A model generated the notes under the pieces. It made no database searches and was not told where the DNA came from. It was given only the letters and a program-made list of their open reading frames with translations. Below are positions 33,841-43,115 of a stretch of DNA of 64,000 nt, piece after piece (within the stretch, counting starts at the first letter, position 1; each line of letters opens with the position of its first letter). Origin of the DNA: Serinicoccus chungangensis (GTDB lineage: Bacteria > Actinomycetota > Actinomycetes > Actinomycetales > Dermatophilaceae); contig NZ_CP040887.1 in the NCBI RefSeq assembly GCF_006337125.1, positions 3,038,001-3,102,000 of the forward strand, read 5' to 3'. Made by a program: the position numbers and the translations under genes.

Positions 33841-34782
33841 GTGGAGCAGTCGGAGGTGGTGGCGGTGGCGCGGGCCCGCCCGTGGGCCGACCAGGAGTGG
33901 GCTGCCACGCTGCTGGAGCGGTTCCCGGAGGTCCTGGCCCGGACGGTGCGGCGGTGGGACCTGGTCGTCGAGCGCGCCCACACCGACGGGGTCGGCCTCC
34001 CGGTGCTCGAGGTCCGGCGGGGCGACGAGCCGGCCGCGGTGAAGTTCGACGACGCGGGCACCGACCTGGGCCAGCAGGTGCGGGTCATGCGGGCGGCGGC
34101 AGGGCGGGGCTACTGCCGGGTGCTCGACCACGAGCCGGACCTCGGGGCGGCCCTCCTCGAGCGGCTGGGGCCCTCCCTCGCCCGGACCACCACGGACGGC
34201 CTGGCCCAGGTCGAGGTCCTCGTCGGCCTGCTGGAGCAGGCCTGGGAGCTGCCGCTCGAGGTCGCGCAGGACGAGCAGCCGGGCGAGAAGGCCAGCCAGC
34301 TGCTCGCGATCGTGGAGACGGAGGTGGCCGACGGCGGGTGGGTGCACCCGCACACCGCGGCCTTCGACCGGGCGGCCGCGCTGGCCCGCGAGCTGGTCGA
34401 GCACCCGCACCCGGACCGGGTGGTGGTGCACGGCGACGCGCACAGCCTCAACGTGCTCCAGCGCCCCGGCGGGGGGTATGCCTTCATCGACCCCGACGGC
34501 TTCCTCTGCGAGCGCGACTACGACGTGGGCGTTGCGCTCCGCGACCTCATGGTCGAGCTGGAGCAGATCTCCGGCGCCGACGGGCCGGCGGCCGCGCGGG
34601 AGTGGCACCGCCGCCACGTCGCCTCGGTGAGCCGGCGGCTCGGGCTGGAGCCGGACCGGGTCGACGCCTGGGCCTTCGTGGAGCGGGTGACGACGGGGGT
34701 GTGGCTGCACCGCCTGGGCTACGTCGACGACGGCGAGCGCTGGCTGAGCACGGCCGACCTCCTCGCACCGCACGCGCGGTAG
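33841..34782 (+). CDS. APH(6)-like aminoglycoside/hydroxyurea phosphotransferase family kinase
   Basis: 313 residues from the GTG at 33841, without an evident Shine-Dalgarno sequence (CACGAT 7 nt upstream may be a weak leaderless -10). The kinase core is protein-kinase-like: PAAVKFDD with the ATP lysine (~62), catalytic loop VVVHGDAHSLNVLQ (~196-209) and the metal-binding FIDPDGFLCERDYDVGVALRDL (~215-236). That last motif is characteristic of the streptomycin 6-kinase/hydroxyurea kinase family (PF04655-like). Chromosomal members need not confer resistance; the true substrate may be a sugar or nucleoside-like metabolite. It is followed by a 22-bp minisatellite. Confidence 0.75.
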   Translation: MEQSEVVAVARARPWADQEWAATLLERFPEVLARTVRRWDLVVERAHTDGVGLPVLEVRRGDEPAAVKFDDAGTDLGQQVRVMRAAAGRGYCRVLDHEPDLGAALLERLGPSLARTTTDGLAQVEVLVGLLEQAWELPLEVAQDEQPGEKASQLLAIVETEVADGGWVHPHTAAFDRAAALARELVEHPHPDRVVVHGDAHSLNVLQRPGGGYAFIDPDGFLCERDYDVGVALRDLMVELEQISGADGPAAAREWHRRHVASVSRRLGLEPDRVDAWAFVERVTTGVWLHRLGYVDDGERWLSTADLLAPHAR

Positions 34783-34806
34783 GTCCACGTCGACCTGCGG
34801 CCCTGT

Positions 34807-34908
34807 CGCGCGTCCGGTGCGACCCCGACGCGCGTCCGGTGCGACCCCGACGCGCGTCCGGTGCGACCCCGACGCGCGTCCGGTGCGGCCCTGCCGCGCG
34901 TCCGGTGC
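34807..34908. repeat. 22-bp tandem repeat, ~4.6 copies
   Basis: Unit CGCGCGTCCGGTGCGACCCC + GA, units starting at 34807, 34829, 34851, 34873 and 34895; the first three are identical, the fourth ends in a variant and the fifth is partial. It lies between the convergent kinase and etfA genes. Likely a variable-number minisatellite. Confidence 0.85.
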
Positions 34909-34921
34909 AGAGGAAGAAGGG

Positions 34922-35914
34922 CTAGGAGAGCTCCTCCAGGACGGCCGGGATGACCTCGTGCATGTCGCCGATGACGGCATACCTCGCCTTCGTCACCATC
35001 GGGGCCTCTCCGTCGGTGTTGATCGCGATGATCGTCTTCGACGAGCTGCAGCCGGCCCAGTGCTGGATGGCGCCGCTGATCCCGCACGCGAGGTAGAGGT
35101 CCGGCGCGATCCTGCTGCCGGTCTGCCCGACCTGCTCGTGGTGCGGCCGCCAGCCGAGGCTGGTGACGACACGAGAGACGCCCACCGCACCGCCGAGCCG
35201 GGCCGCGAGGGCCTCGACGTCGTCGAACTGGTCGGCTCCGCCCACCCCGCGACCGGCGCCGACGACGACGTGGGCGCCGGTCAGCGCGGAGGCGTCGCCG
35301 CCCTCCTTGGCCTCCACCCGCACCACCTGCGCGGCGAGGTCGGCCTCGCTCAGCTCGACCGCGACCGCCTCGACGTGAGCCGGACCCGGGCTGGGCGCCG
35401 GCTCCGGCGCGACGGCGTGCCCGGCCACCGAGGCGACCGCGAGACCTCTCTCGGCCGCCAGCGCGACCCGCTCCAGCACGGCCCCGCCGACGACCTGCCG
35501 CTCCACCTCGAGCGGCTCGGACTGCACGACCGCGACGACGTTGCAGGGCATCGGCACGCCGCGGGCCGCGGCGACGTGCGCCAGCACCTCGTTGCCGCGC
35601 GCGGTCCCGCCCGCGACGAGGTATGCCGCTCCCCCCGCCTCGGCGGCGGCCTCGACGACCCGCGCCCAGGCGCGGGCGGCATACCGGTCGAGACGGGGCT
35701 CCGGGGTGACGTGCAGCGTCCGCACCCCCTGCTCGCGGCAGTGCGCGAGCACCGCCTCCGGCGGCGCGCCGGCGCAGGGCAGGCCCACCAGCACGGCGTC
35801 GACGTCCTCCCCCGGGAGCGACCGGGCGAAGGTGAGGACCTCCTGGGACACCACCGACAGCCCGGCGCCCGCGTCGTCCAGGTCCTCCGGCTCCACCACG
35901 ACCAGCACGCTCAT
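34922..35914 (-). CDS. etfA: Electron transfer flavoprotein alpha subunit
   Basis: 330 residues from the ATG at 35914. The C-terminal FAD-binding domain is diagnostic: VTSLGWRPHHEQVGQTGSRI, LYLACGISGAIQHWAGCSSS and IAINTDGEAPMVTKARYAVIGD (~235-310). The N-terminal half is more divergent than in housekeeping ETFs. It pairs with EtfB (stop overlaps this start, ATGA) and lies directly after a DMGDH-like gene, so it most likely accepts electrons from that dehydrogenase and passes them to the quinone pool via ETF-quinone oxidoreductase encoded elsewhere. Confidence 0.88.
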   Translation of the reverse strand: MSVLVVVEPEDLDDAGAGLSVVSQEVLTFARSLPGEDVDAVLVGLPCAGAPPEAVLAHCREQGVRTLHVTPEPRLDRYAARAWARVVEAAAEAGGAAYLVAGGTARGNEVLAHVAAARGVPMPCNVVAVVQSEPLEVERQVVGGAVLERVALAAERGLAVASVAGHAVAPEPAPSPGPAHVEAVAVELSEADLAAQVVRVEAKEGGDASALTGAHVVVGAGRGVGGADQFDDVEALAARLGGAVGVSRVVTSLGWRPHHEQVGQTGSRIAPDLYLACGISGAIQHWAGCSSSKTIIAINTDGEAPMVTKARYAVIGDMHEVIPAVLEELS

Positions 35915-36681
35915 CGCACGACTCCCAGCTCTCTCAGCACGTCGACCAGCCGCGGCGCGGCGGCCTTCCCCTCGCCGAGCACCTCGACGTTGCTCGCCGG
36001 CGGCGGCAGCACCCGCAGCCCCAGGCGCCCGCTGCCCTGCGGCGCGCCGGAGGGCTCGAGCACCTCGACGCGCGCCTTCTTGGCCCGCATCCGGCCGCTG
36101 ATGTTGGGGTAGCGCGGGTCGACCCCGCCCTCCCACACCGTGAGCACCGCCGGCAGCGGGACGTCGAAGACCTCCGTCGGGCCGGACACGCTCGAGCGCA
36201 CGTCCAGCCGGTCGCCGGAGACGGCGACCTCCTGCGCACCGGCCACCACGGGCCGGTCCAGCAGGTGCGCCAGCCGGATCCCGACCTGGTGGTCGCCGGT
36301 GTCCGCGGCGTCGTTGCCCACGAGCACGAGGTCGAACGGCCGCCCCTCGCTCTCGCGGGCACGGACGACCTCGGCGATGGCGGCCGCGACGTCGGCCGGC
36401 CCGTAGTCCTCGGCCGCCGCGTCGATCCGCACCGCCTCGTCCGCCCCGACGGCGAGCGCGGCGCGCAGCTGCTCGACGCTGTCGTCGTCGCCGAGGGTGA
36501 GGACGGTGACCGAGCCGCCGGTGTCGGCGGCGACGGTGACCGCGATCTCGACGGCGCACTCCTCGTGGCTGCTCATGGTGTAGCCGGCGTAGCGCCCGTC
36601 GACACCGCTCCCGTCGGCCGTGAGGACGACCTCGCCGGAGGTGTCGGGCACCCGCTTGACGCAGACCAGGACGTCGGTCAT
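35911..36681 (-). CDS. etfB: Electron transfer flavoprotein beta subunit
   Basis: 256 residues from the ATG at 36681, one base after the DMGDH stop, so the three genes form one transcript. Family features: VCVKRVPDT at the N-terminus, SHEECAVEIAV, VLTLGDDDSVEQLRAALAVGADEAVRI (AMP-binding region) and LVLVGNDAADTGDHQVGIRLAHLL. DPRYPNISGRMRAKKA near the C-terminus matches the conserved PR(L)PNI...AKKK segment. A dedicated ETF beside a methylamine-type dehydrogenase is a known arrangement for dimethylglycine/sarcosine catabolism. Confidence 0.88.
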   Translation of the reverse strand: MTDVLVCVKRVPDTSGEVVLTADGSGVDGRYAGYTMSSHEECAVEIAVTVAADTGGSVTVLTLGDDDSVEQLRAALAVGADEAVRIDAAAEDYGPADVAAAIAEVVRARESEGRPFDLVLVGNDAADTGDHQVGIRLAHLLDRPVVAGAQEVAVSGDRLDVRSSVSGPTEVFDVPLPAVLTVWEGGVDPRYPNISGRMRAKKARVEVLEPSGAPQGSGRLGLRVLPPPASNVEVLGEGKAAAPRLVDVLRELGVVR

Positions 36682-36682
36682 C

Positions 36683-39280
36683 TCAGGCCACCCCCACCGG
36701 CTCGGCCGCTGCCGCGGGCTGGGAGTCGGAGGCGTCGGCGGCGGGCTGCTCGAACTCGGCATACCGTCCCTTGACGCGCAGGTTGTCCGGGTCGAGCAGC
36801 GGGGTCGCGTCCACGCTGGCGACGGTCACCGGGTAGAGCTCCTCCATGTAGGACACCGTGAGACCCGTGCCGAGGACGGCCTGCTCGGGCGGCAGGAACG
36901 CCATGAGCACGTGCTTGCCGAGGCTCGGCGCGGAGGCCGCGGAGGTGACGTAGGGGTGGTGCCCGTGGCCGTCGGTCAGGGGCCCGCCGTCGCGGTCGAG
37001 GACGGGCTCGCCGCCGAGCATGTAGCGCTTGACCCCGCTCTCGGAGGTGTGGTCGTCGACCGTGAGCGCGCAGAGCACCGCCTTCGGCGGCTGCCCGGCC
37101 TGCGCGAGCACCGCCTCCTTGCCGATGAAGTCGGCGTCCTTGACCTTGGGCCGCTCCATGCCGGTCTCGGAGAGGGTGCGCTCGGCGTCCAGCTCGGCGC
37201 CGTAGGCGCGGTAGCCCTTCTCGATCCGCCCGGTGGCGGTGTAGACCCCGATGCCGACGGGGACGACCCCGTGCTCGCGCCCGGTCTCGACGAGCCGCTC
37301 CCACAGCTGCGCGCCGGTCTCGATGGGCACGTAGAGCTCCCAGCCGAACTCGCCGACGTAGGAGATGCGCGAGGCCAGCACCGACAGGTCGCCCACCTCG
37401 ATGAGCCGGCAGGTGCCGAAGCGGAAGGCCTCGGGGGACAGGTCGTCGTCGGTGAGCGCACCGAGCACCTCACCGGCGCGCGGACCCCATACCCCGATCG
37501 TGGAGTATGCCGAGGTCAGGTCGACGACTGAGGCCCCCTCGGGCAGGTGGTCGGCGAACCACTTCTTGTCCACCATGCCGTGGGCGCCGCCGGTGACGAC
37601 CCGGAAGTGGTCGTGCCCGAGCCGCATCACCGTGAGGTCGGAGCGGAAGCCGCCGGTCTCGTCGAGCACCGGGGTGTAGACCACCCGCCCGATCGCCACG
37701 TCGGCCTGGGCGACGACGATCCGCTGGACGCCCTCCAGCGCGGCCGGGCCGACGACGTCGAAGATCGCGAACGCGGTGAGGTCGACGATGCCGCCGCGGG
37801 CCCGCAGGGCCAGGTGCTCGGCGTTGATGATCGGGCTCCACCAGCGGGCGTCCCACTCGTGCTCGCGCGGCATGACGGCGTCGCCGAACTCCTCGAGCAG
37901 CGGCTCGTTGGAGGCGTACCACTGCGGGCGCTCCCACCCGGCGGCCTCGTAGAACACCGCGCCGAGCTCGCGCTGGCTGGCGTGCATCGGCGAGAGCCGG
38001 ATGGGCCGGGAGCTCTGCCACTGCTCGGAGGGGTGGACGATGCCGTAGGTCTTGTTGAACGCCTCGCTGGTGCGGGCGCGGACGTGCGCGCGGGTGCGCT
38101 GGTGGGGGTAGAAGCGGGCGATGTCGCTGTGCCCGAGGTCGATCTCCGGGTTGCCGTGGGTCATCCACTCGGCGACCGCGCGGCCGACGCCCGGGCCCTC
38201 CTTGATCCACACCGCCGCGCAGCTCCACAGGCCCTTGACCTCGGGCGTCTCGCCGAGCACCGGGGCGCCGTCCGGGGTGAGCGAGAGCAGGCCGTTGATG
38301 GCGTAGCGGATCTCGGCGCGCTCGTCGCCGAGCAGCTCGGGCATGAGCTCCAGAGCCTGCTCGAGCTGCGGGTCGAAGTCGTCCTCGGTGAACGGCATCT
38401 CGGTCGGCGAGAGCTTCGCCTGCGCGATCGAGGGGATCTCGTCCGGCTCGTGCAGGATCGCGCGGTGGGCGTAGGAGCCGACCTCCATGTCCGAGCCGTG
38501 CTGACGCTCGTAGCAGAAGGTGTCCATGTCGCGGATGATCGGGAAGCTGATCTCCCCCGGCCGCTCCGCGAGCTGCTCGCAGGGGCCGACCGAGATCATC
38601 TGGTGCACGGCCGGGGTCAGCGGGATGTGCGCGCCGGCCATCCGGGCCAGCCGCGGGCTCCAGACGCCGCAGGCGATGACCACGACGGGGGCCTCGATGT
38701 CGCCCTTGTCGGTCTGGACCGCGCTGATCCGGCCCTCGGTGACGGTCATCCCGGTCACCTCGACGTTGGCGACGGTGGTGAGCACGCCCTTGGCCTGGGC
38801 GTTCTCCCGCATGATCGTGCCGGCCCGCAACGAGTCGACCACGCCCACGCTCGGCGTGTAGAAGCCGCCGACGATGACGTCCGGGTCGAGGAAGGGCACC
38901 ATCTCGGCGACCTCCTGAGGCGTCACCATCCGGGCCTCGATCCCCCAGGCCTTGGCCGAGGACATCCGCCGCCGCAGCTCCTCCATCCGCTCCTCGGTGC
39001 GCGCGACCTCGATGCCCCCGGAGGTGGTGAGCACGCCCATCTCGTCGTACTGCCGCATCGAGTCCAGCGTCAGGTCGGTGATCTCCCGGCTGTGGTCGAC
39101 CGGGAAGATGAAGTTGGAGGCGTGGCCGGTGGACCCCCCGGGGTTGGGCAGCGGCCCCTTGTCGATCTGCACGATGTCGGTCCAGCCCAGCTCGGCGAGG
39201 TGGTGGACCAGCGAGTTGCCGACGATGCCGGCCCCGATGACGAGGACCTGGCAGCGGTCGGGGAGGGATGAGGTGCTCAT
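36683..39280 (-). CDS. Dimethylglycine/sarcosine dehydrogenase-like flavoenzyme with GcvT-like folate domain
   Basis: 865 residues from the ATG at 39280. N-terminal FAD domain: VLVIGAGIVGNSLVHHL (~12-28) and GSTGHASNF (~50), with a His in the position that covalently binds FAD in DMGDH/sarcosine dehydrogenase. A middle FAO_M-like linker (~370-430) leads to GCV_T (~440-740) and GCV_T_C (~750-840) domains that bind tetrahydrofolate (e.g. VVTGGAHGMVDKKWFADHL, YVGEFGWELYVP). The enzyme would oxidise an N-methyl group and transfer the formaldehyde to THF as methylene-THF, with electrons to the EtfBA encoded next. Oxygen-dependent dimethylglycine oxidase is an alternative, but the linked ETF argues against it. 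Two IclR-type boxes lie just upstream. Confidence 0.85.
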   Translation of the reverse strand: MSTSSLPDRCQVLVIGAGIVGNSLVHHLAELGWTDIVQIDKGPLPNPGGSTGHASNFIFPVDHSREITDLTLDSMRQYDEMGVLTTSGGIEVARTEERMEELRRRMSSAKAWGIEARMVTPQEVAEMVPFLDPDVIVGGFYTPSVGVVDSLRAGTIMRENAQAKGVLTTVANVEVTGMTVTEGRISAVQTDKGDIEAPVVVIACGVWSPRLARMAGAHIPLTPAVHQMISVGPCEQLAERPGEISFPIIRDMDTFCYERQHGSDMEVGSYAHRAILHEPDEIPSIAQAKLSPTEMPFTEDDFDPQLEQALELMPELLGDERAEIRYAINGLLSLTPDGAPVLGETPEVKGLWSCAAVWIKEGPGVGRAVAEWMTHGNPEIDLGHSDIARFYPHQRTRAHVRARTSEAFNKTYGIVHPSEQWQSSRPIRLSPMHASQRELGAVFYEAAGWERPQWYASNEPLLEEFGDAVMPREHEWDARWWSPIINAEHLALRARGGIVDLTAFAIFDVVGPAALEGVQRIVVAQADVAIGRVVYTPVLDETGGFRSDLTVMRLGHDHFRVVTGGAHGMVDKKWFADHLPEGASVVDLTSAYSTIGVWGPRAGEVLGALTDDDLSPEAFRFGTCRLIEVGDLSVLASRISYVGEFGWELYVPIETGAQLWERLVETGREHGVVPVGIGVYTATGRIEKGYRAYGAELDAERTLSETGMERPKVKDADFIGKEAVLAQAGQPPKAVLCALTVDDHTSESGVKRYMLGGEPVLDRDGGPLTDGHGHHPYVTSAASAPSLGKHVLMAFLPPEQAVLGTGLTVSYMEELYPVTVASVDATPLLDPDNLRVKGRYAEFEQPAADASDSQPAAAAEPVGVA

Positions 39281-39297
39281 GGTCGCCCTTCTCTGGT

Positions 39298-39330
39298 GCG
39301 TATCGCGCAACTACGCGCGTATCACGCAAC
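39298..39330. promoter_or_regulatory. Two IclR-type boxes before the DMGDH-etfBA operon
   Basis: GCGTATCGCGCAAC (39298-39311) and GCGTATCACGCAAC (39317-39330) are direct repeats 19 bp apart, each nearly palindromic (e.g. GCGT-atc-ACGC). They sit immediately upstream of the dehydrogenase start, downstream of the IclR gene. The half-site ATCACGCAAC recurs at 51697-51706 on the metF-like start. Confidence 0.6.
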
Positions 39331-39381
39331 CAGTCTCATCCCGGGTGCTGAGGGTGTCAAGGGTCCGCGCGGACCGGGCGC

Positions 39382-40185
39382 TCAGGCGGCGTGCCAGCCC
39401 AGCCGGGCCGAGACGTCCCCCGCCGCCTGCAGCAGCAGCGGCACGATCTGGTCGACGCGGGCCTGGTCGATCCGGAAGCTCGGCCCGGAGACGCTCACCG
39501 AGGCGCACACCTCCCCGTGCGCGTTGCGCACCGGCGCCGCCACCGCGGTCAGCCCGACGTCCAGCTCGTCGCGGGCGACGGCATACCCGTGGGCGACGAC
39601 CTCGGCGACCAGGTCCTCGAGCCGGCGGGGGTCGGTCACGGTCGCGTCGGTGTAGGCCGTGAGCTCGCCCCAGGTGGCCCGGCGCTCGGTCGGGGACAGC
39701 TCGCTGACGAGGACCCGGCCGTTGGAGGTGGCGTGCAGCGGGATGTGCTGGCCGACCCAGTTGTAGGACGTGATCGTCGAGGGTCCGATGACCTGGTCGA
39801 TGTAGAGCGCCGAGCGGTCGCCGAGCACGGCGAGGTTGACCGTCTCGTTGGTCTGGGAGGCCAGCAGGCGGCAGACCGGACGCGCCTCCTGCACGAGGTC
39901 CAGGCGGGCGCTGGTCGCCCCGGCGAGGCGCAGGATGCCGACCCCCAGCCGGACGCGGCCGCGCTCGGTCGGCTGCTCCACGAGGTCGTGGGCGGCGAGG
40001 GCCGCGACGAGCCGGCTCGCGGTCGACTTGTGGACCCCCAGCTGGGCGGCGATCTCCCCGACGCCGGCCTCACCCCGGGCCAGGATCTCCAGGATGGTGA
40101 GGGCCCGGTCGACGGACTGGACGGCCCCCTGGCTGCGGGCCTCACCGGCCGAGGACGGGGACGAGGCGTCGTTCTCGTTGCGCAT
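39382..40185 (-). CDS. IclR-family regulator of the DMGDH-ETF operon
   Basis: 267 residues from the ATG at 40185. Winged helix ~25-80: QSVDRALTILEILARGEAGVGEIAAQLGVHKSTASRLVAALAAHDLV. The IclR effector domain follows (~90-260), with ETVNLAVLGDRSALYIDQV, LHATSNGRVLVSEL and the C-terminal CASVSVSGPSFRI. It lies in the same direction as, and 101 bp upstream of, the DMGDH gene, with two IclR-like boxes in between. The effector is probably a methylated glycine or related amine. A second, different IclR protein is encoded at 45274. Confidence 0.87.
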   Translation of the reverse strand: MRNENDASSPSSAGEARSQGAVQSVDRALTILEILARGEAGVGEIAAQLGVHKSTASRLVAALAAHDLVEQPTERGRVRLGVGILRLAGATSARLDLVQEARPVCRLLASQTNETVNLAVLGDRSALYIDQVIGPSTITSYNWVGQHIPLHATSNGRVLVSELSPTERRATWGELTAYTDATVTDPRRLEDLVAEVVAHGYAVARDELDVGLTAVAAPVRNAHGEVCASVSVSGPSFRIDQARVDQIVPLLLQAAGDVSARLGWHAA

Positions 40186-40231
40186 GCCGCAACCCTACGC
40201 GCCCTGCGCCCCGTAGCGGTCGTGCTCGCGC

Positions 40232-41475
40232 TCAGCCGTCCAGGCTCGCGACGAGGTCGTTGAGGTGCCGCTGCTCCCGGATGCTCCGGGTGAGCCGGGC
40301 CGCCTCGGCCCAGCTGCGCCGCGCCCCGGCGGGTCGCCGGCGCGGGCCAGCAGGTGCCCGCGCACCGCGTGCACGCGGTGCCACCTCGGGTCGGCCACCC
40401 GGTCCAGCACGGCCAGCCCGGCCACCGCTCCCTCCACCTCCGCGGTCGCGGTCGCGAGCGCGACGGTGGTGGCCGCCGACGGCGCGGTGGCGTCCAGCAT
40501 GCGGTAGAGCACGAGGATCTGCGGCCAGTCGGTGTCCTCCGGACGCGCGGCCTCGGCGTGCACCGCCGCGACGGCCGCCTGCAGCTGGAACTGACCGACC
40601 CCGCCGCGCGGGAGGCATACCTCGAGCAGGTGCACCCCCTCCCGGATGAGGGCGGGGTCCCACAGGGCCCGGTCCTGCCGGTCCAGCGGGACGAGGTCGC
40701 CGGCGGCGTCCGTCCGGGCCGGCGTCCGCGCGGCCGTGAGCAGCAGGAGCGCCAGCAGCCCGGTGTTCTCCGGGTCCTCCGGGCACGTGTCGTGCAGCAC
40801 CCGCGCCAGCCGCAGGGCCTCCTCGACGAAGGCACGGTCCACGACGGCGTCACCGGAGCTGCGCTGGTGACCCTCGGTGAAGACGAGGGAGACGACGTGG
40901 CGCACCGCCGCCCTGCGCTCCGGGAGCTCGGCCGGGTCGGGCGGCCCGAAGGTCGCGCCTCCGGAGGCCAGAGTGGCGCGTGCCCGGCTGATGCGCTGCG
41001 CCATCGTCGTCTCCGGCACGAGGAAGCCGGCCGCGATCTCGCGGGTGGTGAGGCCGCCCACGGCGCGCAGCGTCAGCGCCACCCGTGAGCTCGGTGACAG
41101 CACGGGGTGGCAGCAGCGCAGCATCATCTCGACCACGTCGTCGGGGACGGTCGCGGGCTCGTGCTCGTCCGTCGTGAGCACGCCGCGGTGCAGGGCGTCC
41201 TCCTCGCGGGCGGCGACCTCCTCCCTGGCCTGGCGGGCCTCGTCGCTGCGCACCCGGTCGATGAGGCGTCGGGACGCGACCCGCACCAGCCAGGCGCCGG
41301 GGTCGTCGGGCAGGCCGTCCCGCGGCCACTGCTCGGCCGCCGCCAGCACGGCCTCCTGGGCGGCGTCCTCGCAGTCGCGCAGATCGCCGTGCCGGCGCAG
41401 CAGCGCGCCGAGCACCCGGGGTCGATGGGTGCGCCACGCGGCCTCCAGGGCCGGGTCAGTCGGCGTCGTCACCAC
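40232..41475 (-). CDS. ECF sigma factor of the YCII-linked (SigJ/ECF42-like) group, apparent C-terminal frameshift
   Basis: Starts at a GTG near 41475, overlapping the YCII gene end. Sigma region 2: RVLGALLRRHGDLRDCEDAAQEAVLAAAEQWPRDG (~20-55); region 4: TLRAVGGLTTREIAAGFLVPETTMAQRISRAR (~140-172). A long C-terminal tail of the TPR-like kind typical of this ECF group follows (EGHQRSSGD, LDRQDRALWDP, YRMLDATAPS). Around 40330-40345 homology jumps frame: the uninterrupted frame becomes low-complexity, while the frame ending at 40232 gives the expected AGARRSWAEAARL...NDLVASLDG. One base appears missing in a C run (gacccgcc). Sequencing error is more likely than decay. Confidence 0.75.
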
Positions 41476-41847
41476 CTCCCATGACCGGGCGCAGCTCCAC
41501 GGTCTCCCGGGACCGCTGAAGGCCCGGGTGATCTGCTCGGCCCGCTCCTGGGACTCCACGTCGATGAGGAAGAACCCGGCGAGGTGCTCCTTGCCCTCGG
41601 CGTAGGGGCCGTCCGTGACCACCCGCTCCCCGTCCGACCAGCGGAAGAGGCGCGCGGAGGTGGGGTCGCCCAGCGCCTCGCCCCCGACCAGCTCGCCCGC
41701 CTCGCTGAGCTCGCCGAGCATCCGCTCGAAGTCGCCGTTGAGCCGGTCGCGGTCCTCCTGCGACTGCTCCTGGTAGGCGGGGAGGAAGTCGGCCGTGGGG
41801 TGGCCCCAGGGCTGGGGGTTGGACTGGATGAGGATGACGTACTTCAT
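41456..41847 (-). CDS. YCII-domain protein, apparent frameshift near its C-terminus
   Basis: Start ATG 41847 with AAGGAG upstream. About 105 residues (MKYVILIQSNPQPWGHPT..., TDGPYAEGKEHLAGFFLIDVES) match the YCII/DGPF family that accompanies ECF42-like sigma factors. The expected end ETVELRPVMGGG is in a different frame, stopping at 41456; the switch occurs at about 41505-41512 (ggtcccggg). As written, the first frame instead runs straight into the sigma factor, making an artificial-looking 551-residue or longer fusion. I read this as one lost base. YCII proteins are small ferredoxin-like folds of uncertain role next to such sigma factors. Confidence 0.7.
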
Positions 41848-41939
41848 GCTGGCTCCTTGGTCGTGCGTGCGGTTCCGCGCCGCCGGTCCGGCGACGTCCA
41901 CCCAGGACGTCGGAGCGGGAGGGCGGATCTCGACATGGG

Positions 41940-43115
41940 TCAGGTGCGCTCGAGCACCTCCACCGACAGCACCGTCGGAAGGTGCCGGGCGACCTCCGCC
42001 CAGCTCTCCCCCTCGTCCGTGCTGGCGAAGACCGACCCGGTGTTGGTGCCGAAGTAGAGGCCCGCCGGGTCGCCCGTGTCGCCCGCCATCGCCTGGCGCA
42101 GCACGGTGAAGAAGCACGACTCCTGGGGCAGCCCGGACCGCTGCGCCTCCCACGTGGCGCCGCCGTCGGTGGAGCGCCACACGGCGGCGGCTGGGGCGTC
42201 CGGCGGGTAGCGGCCCTCCATGTCCCCGTTGAGCGGGATGGTCCAGACGGTGTCGGGGTCGCGGGGGTGGACCCGCATCGGGAAGCCGAAGGTGGAGGGC
42301 AGGCCGGCGGTGATGTCGCTCCAGGTGAGGCCACCGTCGCCGGAGCGCCACACGCCGACGTGGTTGCGCTGGTAGAGCACGTCACCAGGCCCGGGCGCCC
42401 GGACGATGTGGTGCACGCACAGGCCCACCTCGCCGCCCCCCGGTCCCCCCGGGTGGCCGGCCGCGGCGGCGGCGTCCGGCTCGTCGGGCAGGGCCAGCGC
42501 GTTGCGCCGCTCCCACTGACCGCCGGCGTCCTTGGACGCGAAGACCCCGGCGGCGGAGATCCCCAGCCACACCCGGGACGGGTCGCCCGGGTCGGCCAGG
42601 ATGGTGTGCAGCACCAGCCCCGCCGCGCCCGGGTTCCAGTCCTCCGCCGAGGGGTGCCGGCGCAGGCTCTCGACCTCGGCCCACGTCACCCCGCCGTCGT
42701 CGCTGGCGAGCAGCGCCGCCGGCTTGGTGCCGGCGTACAGCCGGTCCCCGGCCAGGCCGAGGGACCACACCTGGCTGAACTCCTCGCCGAACGGCACGTC
42801 CTGGGGGCTCCACCCGACCGCGGCGGCGAACTCGGGGTCGCCCGCGGCCCACGCGTCCATGGCGCCGGTCGTCAGCCGGCTGAGCTCCCAGGTGCCGCCG
42901 CCGTCGGTGGAGCGCCACACGCCCGCACCCGACCACTCACCGCCGCCGCCTGCCCAGATCGTCCCGGTCACGGGGTCGCCGACGACGTGGTTGATCGGCC
43001 ACCCGTCGCAGAAGGGGCCCCGCACCGCCCAGCCGACGTCCTCGTCCTCGTCGCGCCGCTCGAGGACGAACGCCCCCTTGGTCGTCCCGACGAGCAGCAC
43101 GGGTCGCCTCGCCAT
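41940..43115 (-). CDS. BNR/sialidase-like beta-propeller (VPS10/photosystem-assembly-type) cytosolic protein
   Basis: 391 residues from the ATG at 43115 (GGCGGAG upstream). No signal peptide. The chain has repeated Asp-box/BNR motifs: WRSTDGGGTWELS, LASDDGGVTWAEV, FASKDAGGQWERR, WRSGDGGLTWSDI, WRSTDGGATWEAQ and FASTDEGESWAEV, i.e. six blades of a sialidase-type propeller. Proteins of this group without secretion signals are often encoded with YCII and ECF sigma genes, as here (92-bp gap to the YCII gene, same strand). Catalytic residues of true sialidases are not evident, so a binding or scaffold role is more likely. Confidence 0.8.
   Translation of the reverse strand: MARRPVLLVGTTKGAFVLERRDEDEDVGWAVRGPFCDGWPINHVVGDPVTGTIWAGGGGEWSGAGVWRSTDGGGTWELSRLTTGAMDAWAAGDPEFAAAVGWSPQDVPFGEEFSQVWSLGLAGDRLYAGTKPAALLASDDGGVTWAEVESLRRHPSAEDWNPGAAGLVLHTILADPGDPSRVWLGISAAGVFASKDAGGQWERRNALALPDEPDAAAAAGHPGGPGGGEVGLCVHHIVRAPGPGDVLYQRNHVGVWRSGDGGLTWSDITAGLPSTFGFPMRVHPRDPDTVWTIPLNGDMEGRYPPDAPAAAVWRSTDGGATWEAQRSGLPQESCFFTVLRQAMAGDTGDPAGLYFGTNTGSVFASTDEGESWAEVARHLPTVLSVEVLERT

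Noticed and set aside
33841..34782. Streptomycin resistance gene
   Set aside because: Family resemblance alone; no mobile context, so called only as an APH(6)-like kinase.
37547..39271. 574-codon plus-strand frame
   Set aside because: Opposite the DMGDH gene; composition typical of a shadow frame.
41505..41515. Programmed ribosomal frameshifting at cccggg
   Set aside because: No classical slippery heptamer or stimulatory structure recognised, and similar jumps occur in two unrelated positions.
40195..41847. Genuine YCII-sigma fusion protein
   Set aside because: The normal YCII C-terminus is encoded in the other frame and the sigma C-terminus also shifts frame, so base loss explains it better.
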